From positions 1-60,944 of the forward strand of contig JABDFW010000011.1 in NCBI GenBank assembly GCA_013286305.1: a stretch of DNA of 60,944 nucleotides, given 5' to 3'. The position numbers were made by a program, and so were the translations under genes. Below are positions 1 to 8,620 of the stretch, one piece after another; the stretch's first letter is position 1, and every line of letters begins with the position of its first letter. The notes under the pieces are model-generated. The model was given only the letters and a program-made list of their open reading frames with translations. It did not search any database and had not been told where the DNA came from. The stretch comes from Bacteroidota bacterium. GTDB taxonomy: Bacteria; Bacteroidota; Bacteroidia; Chitinophagales; Chitinophagaceae.

Positions 1-699
1 GTTGTTGCACTTGCACGGGGGTCGTTTGAATACCAGGGGCAAAAATGTTCTGCCGCTTCAAGGGCTTACCTGCCATCAAATATTGCGGAAGAAATTAAGG
101 AGAAACTGGTGGCTGAAATAAAGACGATGCAAATGGGCACGGTGGAAGATTTCAGCAATTTCATAAATGCAGTTATTGATGAAAGCAGCTTTGATAAAAT
201 AAGCGGGTATATTGATAATGCAAAGAAAGATAAGAAAGCAAAAATATTGGTGGGCGGCAATCATGATAAGACCAATGGCTATTTTATAGAGCCGACAGTT
301 ATAGAGGCCAAAGACCCAAAATATATTACTATGTGCGAGGAGATATTCGGGCCTGTATTAACCATTTACGTGTATGATGCTGATGCGTTTGAAGAAACAA
401 TTGCCCTTGTAGATTCAACCTCGCCGTATGCGTTAACAGGCTCTATAATAGCACAGGACAGGAGCGCAGTTGCTTTAGCAACAGATAAACTGCGTAACGC
501 TGCCGGCAATTTTTATATAAACGATAAACCAACCGGCGCGGTTGTTGGCCAGCAGCCTTTTGGCGGCGCACGTGGCAGCGGCACCAACGATAAAGCCGGC
601 AGCATGATTAACCTGTACCGCTGGTTAAGCGCAAGAACAATAAAGGAAACCTTTAATCCGGCTACGGATTACAGGTATGCGTTTTTGAAGGAAAGCTGA
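1..699 (+). CDS. pruA: L-glutamate gamma-semialdehyde (1-pyrroline-5-carboxylate) dehydrogenase, C-terminal part
   Basis: The gene enters from outside the window, in frame 1, and ends at the TGA at 697-699. The first visible codons read VVALARGSFEYQGQKCSAAS. GQKCSA is the catalytic-cysteine motif of the P5C dehydrogenase branch of the aldehyde dehydrogenase superfamily, with the cysteine codon at 46-48. Further on are EEIFGPVL and QQPFGGARGSGTNDKAG, which are typical of the C-terminal catalytic and oligomerisation part. The enzyme oxidises glutamate semialdehyde to glutamate with NAD+, the second step of proline catabolism. About 232 residues are visible, so more than half of the usual length (about 540) lies upstream. 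An internal ATG at 109 is not the start, because the reading frame and homology continue before it. Confidence 0.95.
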   Translation, partial: VVALARGSFEYQGQKCSAASRAYLPSNIAEEIKEKLVAEIKTMQMGTVEDFSNFINAVIDESSFDKISGYIDNAKKDKKAKILVGGNHDKTNGYFIEPTVIEAKDPKYITMCEEIFGPVLTIYVYDADAFEETIALVDSTSPYALTGSIIAQDRSAVALATDKLRNAAGNFYINDKPTGAVVGQQPFGGARGSGTNDKAGSMINLYRWLSARTIKETFNPATDYRYAFLKES

Positions 700-703
700 A
701 TTA

Positions 704-737
704 TGAGTCATTGGGTCATTAGTCAATAAGTCATTGA
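704..737. repeat. Short-period repeat, unit like GTCATTGG/GTCATTAG
   Basis: Directly after pruA, units of GTCATT followed by GG, AG or GA recur about every 8-12 bases. It is one of several boundary repeats in this window built from a degenerate unit of 6-10 bases. No coding potential is seen. Confidence 0.5.
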
Positions 738-754
738 GCTAGTTGCGGGTTTTT

Positions 755-787
755 CTATGGACTATGGGCCACCGACCATGGACTTTT
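755..787. repeat. Short-period repeat, unit like CTATGGAC/CCATGGAC
   Basis: CTATGGAC, CTATGGGC and CCATGGAC follow one another between pruA and the next gene. This is a second boundary repeat with a different unit, ending in a T run (784-790). It has no clear terminator stem. Confidence 0.45.
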
Positions 788-803
788 TTTAAACCAATAA
801 CGT

Positions 804-1280
804 ATGGCACATCCTAATATTGAATTGGTGCAGGCGCTGCGCGCAACAGCAAAGCGTTTGAAGAAGGGCGCGGATTATGCCTGGGGCAACCATGGCAGTT
901 GTAATTGTGGCAATCTTTTGCAGGCTGTTACACAACTTACCAAAGAAGAAATATTAAAATACGCCCACACCGGCTTTGGGGAATGGACAGAGCTTGCCGT
1001 TGATTACTGCGATGTTACAAATGCTCCTGTAAACCTGCTTATTTCCAAACTTACACACATAGGACTTACTCCATCGGATATTCATAACCTGGAGTATTTA
1101 GAGGATAGGGAAGTTCTGCAACAATTACCCGGCGGCTTTCGCTGGCTGAAAAGAAATGTTAGGGAAGATGTGATTGTTTATTTTGAAACCTTTGCAAGTG
1201 TGCTGGAAGAAAAATTACTGATGCAAATAACATTACCGGAAGAATTGTTTATGGAGGAAACACAGGCTGCTTTTTCCTGA
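804..1280 (+). CDS. Conserved hypothetical protein, cytoplasmic, 158 aa
   Basis: I do not recognise a named domain. The protein has no signal peptide or membrane segment and looks compact, globular and acidic. Its N-terminal part has a Cys-rich patch, NHGSCNCGNLLQ (residues about 28-39), followed by an alpha-helical middle and an acidic C-terminus. A single Cys-x-Cys pair is not enough to predict metal binding. The ATG at 804 is the only sensible start; no Shine-Dalgarno site is visible. It lies 104 bases downstream of pruA on the same strand, separated by two repeats, so it is probably an independent unit. It converges with the esterase gene that follows. Confidence 0.75.
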   Translation: MAHPNIELVQALRATAKRLKKGADYAWGNHGSCNCGNLLQAVTQLTKEEILKYAHTGFGEWTELAVDYCDVTNAPVNLLISKLTHIGLTPSDIHNLEYLEDREVLQQLPGGFRWLKRNVREDVIVYFETFASVLEEKLLMQITLPEELFMEETQAAFS

Positions 1281-1293
1281 AGGGTTAACAGTG

Positions 1294-1334
1294 CCAAACC
1301 CTACAGGGCGCATTTTATACCGGTACGGGTTTGG
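1294..1334. terminator. Inverted repeat between convergent genes
   Basis: CCAAACCC (1294-1301) and GGGTTTGG (1327-1334) are perfectly complementary, with a 25-base loop. It sits between two genes that converge. No T run follows, so a terminator role is only possible. Confidence 0.3.
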
Positions 1335-1354
1335 ATTAAATGTTAAACCATTTA

Positions 1355-2227
1355 TCACCTGCCAGGTGTGTATAACACCCGCAGGCCCCTGCTTATTGCA
1401 AAAGGTATTACTGACAAGTGTGTTTCGTCATTAAATACACGTTCAGTTAGCTCTAATCCTTTGTAGTTCCTGCTTTTTAGCACTTTAACCAATTCATTCA
1501 CACCGGGTACCATTTCGTCCGGCTCTGACGAACCCGCAGAAATAAATACTTTGGCATCAAGGTTATTGTGAGAGGAAGAATAATAGCTTGCTTCTTCTCT
1601 TAGCATCTCACCATCACCCCAATATAATGATGGGCTGCTTATAAGGTACCTGCTAAACAGTTGCGGCTTGTTAAGCAATACATAAGTAGCGAATAATCCG
1701 CCAAAAGAGTGCCCCGCCAAAGAACGGTCACGATTGGTTTTGTAAGTTCGTTCAATAAAAGGAATTAGTTCTTCTGTCATCACACGCAAAAAACTAGAAG
1801 CGCCCCCTGATATCATTTTAACATGATGATTAGCTGTCATCTGCGAATCTTCCCTTGCAACATCGGTAGGCGTATAATCAAGTGTGCGGTAAGAGACAGT
1901 ACCCATAAAACTTTCAGCCTGGTAGCCAACCCCAACAATGATCATATTGGGTAATTCACCGTCATACGTCATATTCCATTGTATCAACGCCGTAAGAGGC
2001 AGGTTGGGGTCTCCATCAAGCATGTACATTATGGGGTAATGAGTAGTATCCGTGGCTGAATATCCAAAAGGAAGTGCAATTGTAAGCCTATATGGAAGCC
2101 CATTTACTTTGGAAACGAGATCGTATTGAGAAATCCCTGCTATGGAAAACGCTTTCTGTGTTTGCGCATAAAAACCAGGTTGTAAAGTGCATAGCAATAT
2201 TATAAGTATTAAACCTGTTGTTTTCAT
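1355..2227 (-). CDS. Secreted alpha/beta-hydrolase, putative esterase (esterase D / IroE-like, PF00756 type)
   Basis: The protein has 290 residues. An N-terminal signal peptide (MKTTGLILIILLCTLQPGFYAQ) implies export. The nucleophile elbow GHSFGG (about residues 171-176) carries the catalytic serine, and the family pattern YPIMYMLDGD lies near residue 67. A Glu/Asp and a late His (ETHLSV, near residue 268) would complete the triad. The family includes periplasmic siderophore esterases (IroE, Fes-like) and other carboxylesterases, and the sequence does not fix the substrate. It is divergent from an AraC-type regulator 84 bases away, which is the natural candidate to control it. A PepSY membrane protein nearby makes an iron-related role plausible but unproven. 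Confidence 0.8.
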   Translation of the reverse strand: MKTTGLILIILLCTLQPGFYAQTQKAFSIAGISQYDLVSKVNGLPYRLTIALPFGYSATDTTHYPIMYMLDGDPNLPLTALIQWNMTYDGELPNMIIVGVGYQAESFMGTVSYRTLDYTPTDVAREDSQMTANHHVKMISGGASSFLRVMTEELIPFIERTYKTNRDRSLAGHSFGGLFATYVLLNKPQLFSRYLISSPSLYWGDGEMLREEASYYSSSHNNLDAKVFISAGSSEPDEMVPGVNELVKVLKSRNYKGLELTERVFNDETHLSVIPFAISRGLRVLYTPGR

Positions 2228-2311
2228 TTTTAGTTAATTTTATTGAATAAATGTATCTGCCATTAAAGAAGAAAAATTGTACAATATGACTGTTTTTAAA
2301 CCCGTTTTAAA

Positions 2312-3175
2312 ATGAGAGCAGAGAGGTCGCCATACACCACAACTTTTTATATCTGGAACTACATATCTGCCGTTTTCTTTTCATCGTGTGTCACCCCTTT
2401 TCACAGCCACAACACGATGCAGCTAATGTTTGATATAAGAAAGAAATTCAAATTCAGGGTTAAAAACGCGGGGTGGGGCTTTTACAAAACTTTAATAATT
2501 AAAGAGAATGTTATTCACCAGCTTGATACCAACAACAGCGTTCAGCTGATCATTTACCTGGATGCTTCGAGCGATATTGCAAAAGCCATCAAATTAAAAT
2601 ACCTGCAGCAAGGCGATTTTTTTTCACCCTCAATTGATATCCTTGATTTTACCAAACCTGGCGAACTTGAACAATGCATGATAGAACCCAACAAAGATTT
2701 GCTGGAGAAACTGGTGAACAGCATAGTTCATACGCTGATCGGAAACATACAGGTAGCATCAATAGACGAGCGTATAAAACTGGTAATGCAACTATTAGCA
2801 GGCGAGAACAGCGAAGACATAACCATCAGAGCACTGTCAGAAAAAATTTTTTTATCTGAAAGCCGGCTGCGCAGCCTGTTTAAAACCACCACAGGCGTTT
2901 CGTTACACCGCTATATTATCTGGAATAAAATAACTTTGGCTATCACCAAAATAATGAATGGGGCTACAGTAGCTGAAGCAGCCATCAGTTGCGGGTTTGC
3001 CGATAGCAGCCATTTTCATAAAATGATACTGCAGATGTTTGGCATAAGCCCGTCGCAGTTTATAAAAGACAACAATAAACGCAACGTTGAAATATGCAAC
3101 AGTTCCCCACTTAGTTTCATAACCAGCCAGTATGATGAACGCTTCTGGAATGTGGAGAAAGTGTACCGGCAGTAA
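2312..3175 (+). CDS. AraC-family transcriptional regulator
   Basis: The protein has 287 residues. The C-terminal part (about residues 165-265) has the two helix-turn-helix units of AraC: ALSEKIFLSESRLRSLFK, then the second unit with AAISCGFADSSHFHKMI and MFGISPSQF. The N-terminal half is a sensor domain starting with a HSHNTMQLMFDI pattern, typical of the cupin-like AraC arm, which favours the upstream ATG at 2312 over the later ATG at 2417. It is transcribed divergently from the secreted esterase and probably regulates it. The ligand is unknown. Confidence 0.85.
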   Translation: MRAERSPYTTTFYIWNYISAVFFSSCVTPFHSHNTMQLMFDIRKKFKFRVKNAGWGFYKTLIIKENVIHQLDTNNSVQLIIYLDASSDIAKAIKLKYLQQGDFFSPSIDILDFTKPGELEQCMIEPNKDLLEKLVNSIVHTLIGNIQVASIDERIKLVMQLLAGENSEDITIRALSEKIFLSESRLRSLFKTTTGVSLHRYIIWNKITLAITKIMNGATVAEAAISCGFADSSHFHKMILQMFGISPSQFIKDNNKRNVEICNSSPLSFITSQYDERFWNVEKVYRQ

Positions 3176-3227
3176 ATTTTTTTGAAAACAATCTAATTTA
3201 ATAACATTAAGTATTTTGCTATGTCTC

Positions 3228-3959
3228 TTATAAAGACAGTAATTTTATCACATTCGTTTTAAATAACTTACCAATCGGTATCTCCACATTATTAAGATGA
3301 ATTACCTCGCCGGTAAAATATTTTATTTTTTGTTTTGAAGCTATGTAGGAGCGGTGCACCCTTACGAATTGCTCTTCGGGAAGCATCGCTTCAATGGCGT
3401 TCATGGAATGTTTGGTTATAACCATCCCGTTATGAGTAATGATCTTTATATAATTTTTCATCCCCTCTATATAAATAATGTCATCCAACATTACTTTAAC
3501 CATCTTTCTGTCCGTCCGAAAATAGAGATAAGCTTCTTTTTTTGTTTCCTGTTTTTCTGTGGATTGTATTTGCTCCTGCATAAATAATCCTTCATCGCGA
3601 AATGCTTTATGCACGGCTTTAAGAAACCTGTCGAATTGTACAGGCTTTAATAAATAGTCCACCACATCAAGCTCATAGCCTTGTATAGCATATTCGGCAA
3701 AAGCTGTGGTGATGATCACTTTTGGCGGATTGTGCAATATTTTAATAAGATCGGTGCCAAGCAATTCGGGCATTTGTATGTCTGCAAACAGCAGATCAAT
3801 TTGTTGTTGCTGCAGTATAGTAAGCGCCTGTACTGCATTACTGCATTCTGCTGCAAGTTGCAGGTATGGTAAGCGGCCAATGTAACGGATTATGACCTCG
3901 CGGGCGAGAGGTTCGTCATCCATTACCATGCATTTTATTATTTTAACCGGCTTGTCCAC
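3228..3959 (-). CDS. LytTR-family response regulator
   Basis: The protein has 243 residues. The receiver domain (about 8-125) begins KCMVMDDEPLAREVI and carries the phospho-accepting Asp in LLFADIQMPE. The switch lysine is in DYLLKPVQF. The C-terminal LytTR DNA-binding domain (about 145-243) has YIEGMKNYIKIIT and FVRVHRSYIASKQKI. The start overlaps the last 17 bases of the upstream sensor kinase gene, so the two are translationally coupled and form one two-component system. Targets are unknown; the PepSY protein gene divergent to the kinase is a candidate. Confidence 0.9.
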   Translation of the reverse strand: MDKPVKIIKCMVMDDEPLAREVIIRYIGRLPYLQLAAECSNAVQALTILQQQQIDLLFADIQMPELLGTDLIKILHNPPKVIITTAFAEYAIQGYELDVVDYLLKPVQFDRFLKAVHKAFRDEGLFMQEQIQSTEKQETKKEAYLYFRTDRKMVKVMLDDIIYIEGMKNYIKIITHNGMVITKHSMNAIEAMLPEEQFVRVHRSYIASKQKIKYFTGEVIHLNNVEIPIGKLFKTNVIKLLSL

Positions 3960-5097
3960 TGGCAGCAGTTAGATTTAGTTTAAGCTGAACAATAAAAACA
4001 TCTTCTTCTGAGATGACGGTAAGGTCGTGTTCGCCCGGATACAACAGGTTAAGCCTTTTTCTGGCGTTGCTTAAGCCGATACCCTCCTTCAAAATTACCT
4101 CATTTCCGGGTGGCTTTCCGTTGATCAATTTTACTAACAGGGTATCGTCTTTTATGTCAATATTAATATTTATCCAGGGTTGCTCCAGCATTTTGCTGGT
4201 ACCATGTTTAAAACAATTTTCAACTAATGGCAGCAACAGCAGCGGCGCGATTGAATGATTATCTGTATCAGCAGGCAAATTAATCGTCAGGTCAATTTCC
4301 TTATATCGTATTTTTTCCAGCGCTATATAGTCTTCTATTAATTTGCATTCTTTTAAAAGCTTTACCAGGGGCTGGTCGCACTCGTACAGGATATACCGCA
4401 AAAGCGCCGATAATTTGAGCAATATATCCGAAGCGACGGGAGAAGTGTTTTCTGTAATTGAATAAATGTTATTAAGCGTGTTGAATAAAAAATGCGGGTG
4501 CAGTTGCGCTTTAAGCGATTGCAATTCAGCATCTAATTTTTCTTTTTGAAGAATGCTGTTAAGGTATTCTTTTTCATACCAGTATTTCATCAGTTTTATT
4601 GCTGCTGCAAAACCAGCCACATTCAGTACTGCCCGAAAGCCAAAAAGAAATTCAAAGGGCAGTTGGCCGTAATCAATTGCACCTTTGTTTTCAGTAACCA
4701 GTGACACCATCTTTCCATTTTCCCGAAATTCGAAGTGGCTCAAAAAATGAGCCCGGAAAACATCAATGAGCAATGTGTAGGAGAAGGCGGCTATAAATGC
4801 TGAGACAATGGTTAATGCTGCGCCCCACAAAATAGCCTGGCGGTATTTTGTTTTGAGTATATACCTGGGTATTAGAAAATATAGCAGCAAATAAACCATT
4901 AATAACTGACCAGGGAGGTATAAAACCGGCTCCAGGATATTTTCCATAAAAGAACCAGGTGATATTTCTACATTAAACAGTGGCCTTATGCCCACCCCTA
5001 TTAGCCCCTCGCCAAATATTGCAAAAAACCAAAAGGCAAAATGCCTTGCAATCCTGTATAGTAACTTATTGGAAAATATGAAAGGGATTTTTTGCAT
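3943..5097 (-). CDS. Sensor histidine kinase, LytS/YehU type (His_kinase family)
   Basis: From the ATG at 5097 the protein has about 384 residues; a longer form from 5142 is open but adds a less typical N-terminus. Four hydrophobic segments fill the first half. A short coiled region then leads to the H-box LKAQLHPHFLFNTLNNIYS, the hallmark of the LytS-type His_kinase domain. The HATPase domain follows, with PLLLLPLVENCFKHG (N-box) and GIGLSNARKRLNLLY (G-box). It phosphorylates the LytTR regulator whose gene overlaps its 3' end. No extracellular ligand domain is visible, so the signal is probably sensed within or near the membrane. Confidence 0.88.
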   Translation of the reverse strand: MQKIPFIFSNKLLYRIARHFAFWFFAIFGEGLIGVGIRPLFNVEISPGSFMENILEPVLYLPGQLLMVYLLLYFLIPRYILKTKYRQAILWGAALTIVSAFIAAFSYTLLIDVFRAHFLSHFEFRENGKMVSLVTENKGAIDYGQLPFEFLFGFRAVLNVAGFAAAIKLMKYWYEKEYLNSILQKEKLDAELQSLKAQLHPHFLFNTLNNIYSITENTSPVASDILLKLSALLRYILYECDQPLVKLLKECKLIEDYIALEKIRYKEIDLTINLPADTDNHSIAPLLLLPLVENCFKHGTSKMLEQPWININIDIKDDTLLVKLINGKPPGNEVILKEGIGLSNARKRLNLLYPGEHDLTVISEEDVFIVQLKLNLTAASGQAG

Positions 5098-5313
5098 AGC
5101 TGAAATTAGGAATAAGAATATCGCCGCAGGCCATTTCAGCAATAATTTATACCAACAGGTTTTTTTGGGGGACTAACTGCATTTGTACCCCTGACAACCA
5201 TTTAGTAGCCGCCTGTGTTGTTTATTTCCCCGATTGATCACAAACTATAAAGTTTGCTTGTACGCTGTTATTTATTTCATCAATTTCGGATAAGAAAACA
5301 AACCCAATCCATT

Positions 5314-6393
5314 ATGCGTAAATTCTTCTTTCAACTCCATTTGTACACATCACTTATAACATTTCCACTGGTAATAATATTTGGCGTAACAGGCAGTATA
5401 ATGGCATTTGAGCCGGAGATAAACCATCTTGCTCACGCAAAATTGTCTTATGTTAAACCCGAGCCTAAAGCGCAAACACTTGCCGGGCTAAGCGCCTTAG
5501 TTAAAAAGGCATTTCCAAAAGATACTATAGGTGGATATAATATTTCTACTTCGCCGGATATATCTTATCAAATATACCTGCAGGATAAAACAGTTTTTAT
5601 TGATCAATATTCGGGTGAAATATTGGGCACTACTATAGGCGCGGATGGATGGGACAACTTTCAGAACTTTATTCACCAGCTTCATTTGAGGCTTGCTTTT
5701 AGGAACCAGGGAGATACCGGTAAAACGATCATGAGTTGGGCAGGCGTTGGCTTGTTTATCATCCTGCCCTCAGGACTGATACTTTGGTGGCGTCAAAAAA
5801 GGATTGCTGTGCGGTGGAAAGCCAAATCAAGGCTTGTATGGTTTGATATTCACAGCCTGGTTGGGGTTACGGTATTTATAATTCTTTTGATACTTTCTTT
5901 TACAGGCATTATGATAGGCTTTGAACAAAAGACCACACCATTATTCTATCAAATAACGGGAAGTAAACCAAACCAGTGGCCGGATTTCAACATAAAGGCC
6001 CAGGCGAATGCAAGCATGATCTCTCCCGACAGTGCATTAACCCTTGTTAGGCAAACGCTGCCTGGTGTTGAGCCGTTTAATATTAATGTACCCGGCCCAA
6101 CTGATGCTTACCAGGTTCGTGCGCGCTACCCCGAAGACCGTACGCCGGGTGGCCGCAGTATGGTATTTTTAGACCCCTACAACGGCAAAGTATTATTTGC
6201 AGAAGGATCGCGAACTGCCCCAGGTGGTAAGCGGTTAGTAAACATTAACCGTGCTATACATACGGGTGATATATACGGCCTGCCAACTAAAATAATTATG
6301 AGCCTTGCAAGCCTGTTAATGGTTGTACAGGTAGTAAGCGGCCTTACCATGTGGTGGAAACGGAGAAAGAAAAAAGGAATAGTAAGTGAATGA
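5314..6393 (+). CDS. PepSY-domain integral membrane protein (PiuB-like)
   Basis: From the ATG at 5314 (MRKFFFQLHLYTS) the protein has 359 residues; an upstream TTG at 5254 only adds atypical sequence. It has four membrane segments, starting with LYTSLITFPLVIIFGVTGSIM, and two PepSY regions between them. GLFIILPSGLILWWRQK and QVVSGLTMWWKRRKKKG are typical of PepSY-associated TM proteins. Members are often iron-regulated and are proposed to reduce or release iron from siderophores at the inner membrane; that role is inferred here. It is divergent from the LytS/LytTR pair. Confidence 0.85.
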   Translation: MRKFFFQLHLYTSLITFPLVIIFGVTGSIMAFEPEINHLAHAKLSYVKPEPKAQTLAGLSALVKKAFPKDTIGGYNISTSPDISYQIYLQDKTVFIDQYSGEILGTTIGADGWDNFQNFIHQLHLRLAFRNQGDTGKTIMSWAGVGLFIILPSGLILWWRQKRIAVRWKAKSRLVWFDIHSLVGVTVFIILLILSFTGIMIGFEQKTTPLFYQITGSKPNQWPDFNIKAQANASMISPDSALTLVRQTLPGVEPFNINVPGPTDAYQVRARYPEDRTPGGRSMVFLDPYNGKVLFAEGSRTAPGGKRLVNINRAIHTGDIYGLPTKIIMSLASLLMVVQVVSGLTMWWKRRKKKGIVSE

Positions 6394-6495
6394 GCTATTA
6401 AGGCGGTTTGCCAGGTTGATTTTAAGCTAACAACACGATAAGGCTTCATGGGCATACCCTGTCGAAAAACAGATTATAATTTACAAGTAAGAACT

Positions 6496-7209
6496 ATGAA
6501 ATTTATTTTTAGTTTGCTTTTGATAATCTGCTGCCTATATTCTGAAGCTCAAATTTATACAACCAAACATTTTAAAATATTCCATTCCTCATTAGATGAC
6601 CGAAACATTAAAGAAATTGCAGACAGCTTAGAGATTAATTATACGAGGATCATTATAAGTCTTCAATCCCGGGAACTTCCTGTTATAAATATTTATTTTT
6701 ATAGCGATGCATCAAATTTTCGTGACGGGGTAAAATCATGGGCCCGCAATCTGCCTTTATGGACGACGGGGCTTACACGTGGCGATTCCGCAATTCATAT
6801 TATCTCGCCCGACGCTCCGAACCAGGATTACAAGGAAATGATAAAGAGCACAATTCACGAGTTTGCTCATTGTGTTTCGCGGTATATTAATAACACCATT
6901 GCCAATAATCCACGCTGGCTATGGGAAGCTATCGCTATTTATGAATCAAATCAAAAGCCTGACCCACGGCAAGTTTCTTATCTTGTAAATCAAAAACCGC
7001 CCGCTCTTTCAGAACTAAATGATTGGTCAGACACAGCCATTTATGACGTAGGTTACTTTATAGCTGAATATCTCGTACTAAGTAAAGGGAATGCTGTATT
7101 GAACGCACTAATTAAGAATAATGGAAACATTAAGCAGACGTTGAACATTGATGACGCAGCTTTCACCAAACAGTGGTTTGTGTTCGTAAAGAAAAAGTAT
7201 GGTATCTGA
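6496..7209 (+). CDS. Exported gluzincin-type zinc metallopeptidase (peptidase MA-like)
   Basis: From the ATG at 6496 the protein has 237 residues, with a signal peptide MKFIFSLLLIICCLYSEAQ. The zinc motif HEFAH is at residues 121-125 and a third ligand candidate, Glu144, sits in WLWEAIAIYE, 19 residues later. This HEXXH-x(18-20)-E layout is that of gluzincins, and the W-E-A-x-A-x-Y pattern is like peptidase MA family proteins. It probably acts in the periplasm or outside the cell; its substrate is unknown. The open frame upstream of 6496 gives an implausible N-terminus. It is 102 bases downstream of the PepSY gene. Confidence 0.75.
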   Translation: MKFIFSLLLIICCLYSEAQIYTTKHFKIFHSSLDDRNIKEIADSLEINYTRIIISLQSRELPVINIYFYSDASNFRDGVKSWARNLPLWTTGLTRGDSAIHIISPDAPNQDYKEMIKSTIHEFAHCVSRYINNTIANNPRWLWEAIAIYESNQKPDPRQVSYLVNQKPPALSELNDWSDTAIYDVGYFIAEYLVLSKGNAVLNALIKNNGNIKQTLNIDDAAFTKQWFVFVKKKYGI

Positions 7210-7333
7210 AAAGATTTTATAATTCGCCTGCAAATTGATCCTGTTCAAATTGAGGTACTATTGTTTATAAGCTTTTATTGAGTTGCTATTACAGATTGCG
7301 TATTTTGCGTACACAACTGTAAAAACGATTGTA

Positions 7334-8614
7334 ATGACACCAATAAGATCAGGTTACAGGTGGACAGTAGTTTCACTGCTTTTTTTTGCTACAACCATTA
7401 ATTATATTGACAGGCAGATCATTAGCCTGCTAAAAGATGATCTTGGTAAAGAATTTAACTGGAATGAGGCTATTTATAGTTACATAGTTATTGCCTTTAA
7501 TTCAGCGTATGCTTTGGGTAACGTATTGTTTGGGATGATAATTGACAGGATAGGTACAAAAAAAGGCTATAGTTTTTCTATTGTTTTATGGAGTATAGCA
7601 GCTATGTTTCATGGTGTTGTAAGAAGCACCTTTGGTTTTTATATAGCGCGCGGTGCGCTGGGGCTGGGGGAATCAGGTAATTTTCCTTCTGCTATTAAAA
7701 CTGTTGCGGAGTGGTTTCCCAAAAAAGAACGCGCACTTGCAACCGGCATATTTAACAGCGGCACCAATGTTGGCCCTGTTATAGTACCCGGCATAATTTA
7801 CTGGATATCTCATGAATATAGTTGGCGCGCTGCCTTTATTGTTACCGGGCTGTTAGGTTTTATATGGCTAATATTCTGGTTGTTGTTATATGAAATTCCC
7901 ACTAAGAAAAAAAAGGTAAACCCCGCTGAACTTGCCTACATACAAAGCGATGCCCCTGAAATAATTTTAAGTGATGAAAAAAAAATAAAATGGGTAAGAT
8001 TATTAGGCATAAGGCAAACCTGGGCATTTGTACTTGGTAAATTTTTTACTGATCCCGTTTGGTGGTTTTATCTTTTTTGGATACCCACTTATTTTAACAG
8101 CCGCTACCATATTGACCTTAGAACATCATGGGTATATGTAACAGTGATATATGGCATTACTACTGTGGGCAGTGTATTGGGCGGCTATTTGCCCGGCTTT
8201 TTAATTGGCAAAGGCTGGAGCATATACCGGGCCCGGAAAACATCTATGTTTATTTATGCTTTGTGTGTTATGCCCGTTTTTCTTGTACAGTTTACATCAG
8301 GGGTATGGGCAACTGTATTACTCATCAGCCTCGCAACATCTGCACACCAGGCATGGAGCGCAAATATATTCACCACAGCTTCCGATGTTTTTCCAAAATC
8401 AACTTTAAGTTCAGTAATAGGACTGGGTACAATGGCGGGTGCTGTGGGCTCTATCATTTTCCCCCTGCTTATAGGGGCTATACTTGATCATTTTAAGCTG
8501 TTGGGTAAAATAACCGCGGGCTACAACATCATATTTATTATTTGCAGTTGCGCGTACATTATTGCCTGGGTTGTAATGCATTTTTTAACGCGAAAGAAAG
8601 TAGCTGGAATCTAA
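7334..8614 (+). CDS. MFS transporter, ACS family, hexuronate (ExuT)-like
   Basis: From the ATG at 7334 the protein has 426 residues and 12 predicted membrane segments. TTINYIDRQIISLL in helix 1, the G-x-x-x-D-R-x-G loop as GMIIDRIGTKKG after helix 2, and RGALGLGESGNFPSAIKTVAEWFPKKERALA in the helix 4-5 region are those of the anion:cation symporter family that includes galacturonate/glucuronate permeases. The substrate cannot be fixed from sequence alone. No uronate catabolic genes surround it, so it stands alone here. It converges with the universal stress protein gene, with only 6 bases between the stop codons. Confidence 0.85.
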   Translation: MTPIRSGYRWTVVSLLFFATTINYIDRQIISLLKDDLGKEFNWNEAIYSYIVIAFNSAYALGNVLFGMIIDRIGTKKGYSFSIVLWSIAAMFHGVVRSTFGFYIARGALGLGESGNFPSAIKTVAEWFPKKERALATGIFNSGTNVGPVIVPGIIYWISHEYSWRAAFIVTGLLGFIWLIFWLLLYEIPTKKKKVNPAELAYIQSDAPEIILSDEKKIKWVRLLGIRQTWAFVLGKFFTDPVWWFYLFWIPTYFNSRYHIDLRTSWVYVTVIYGITTVGSVLGGYLPGFLIGKGWSIYRARKTSMFIYALCVMPVFLVQFTSGVWATVLLISLATSAHQAWSANIFTTASDVFPKSTLSSVIGLGTMAGAVGSIIFPLLIGAILDHFKLLGKITAGYNIIFIICSCAYIIAWVVMHFLTRKKVAGI

Positions 8615-8620
8615 AAATTA

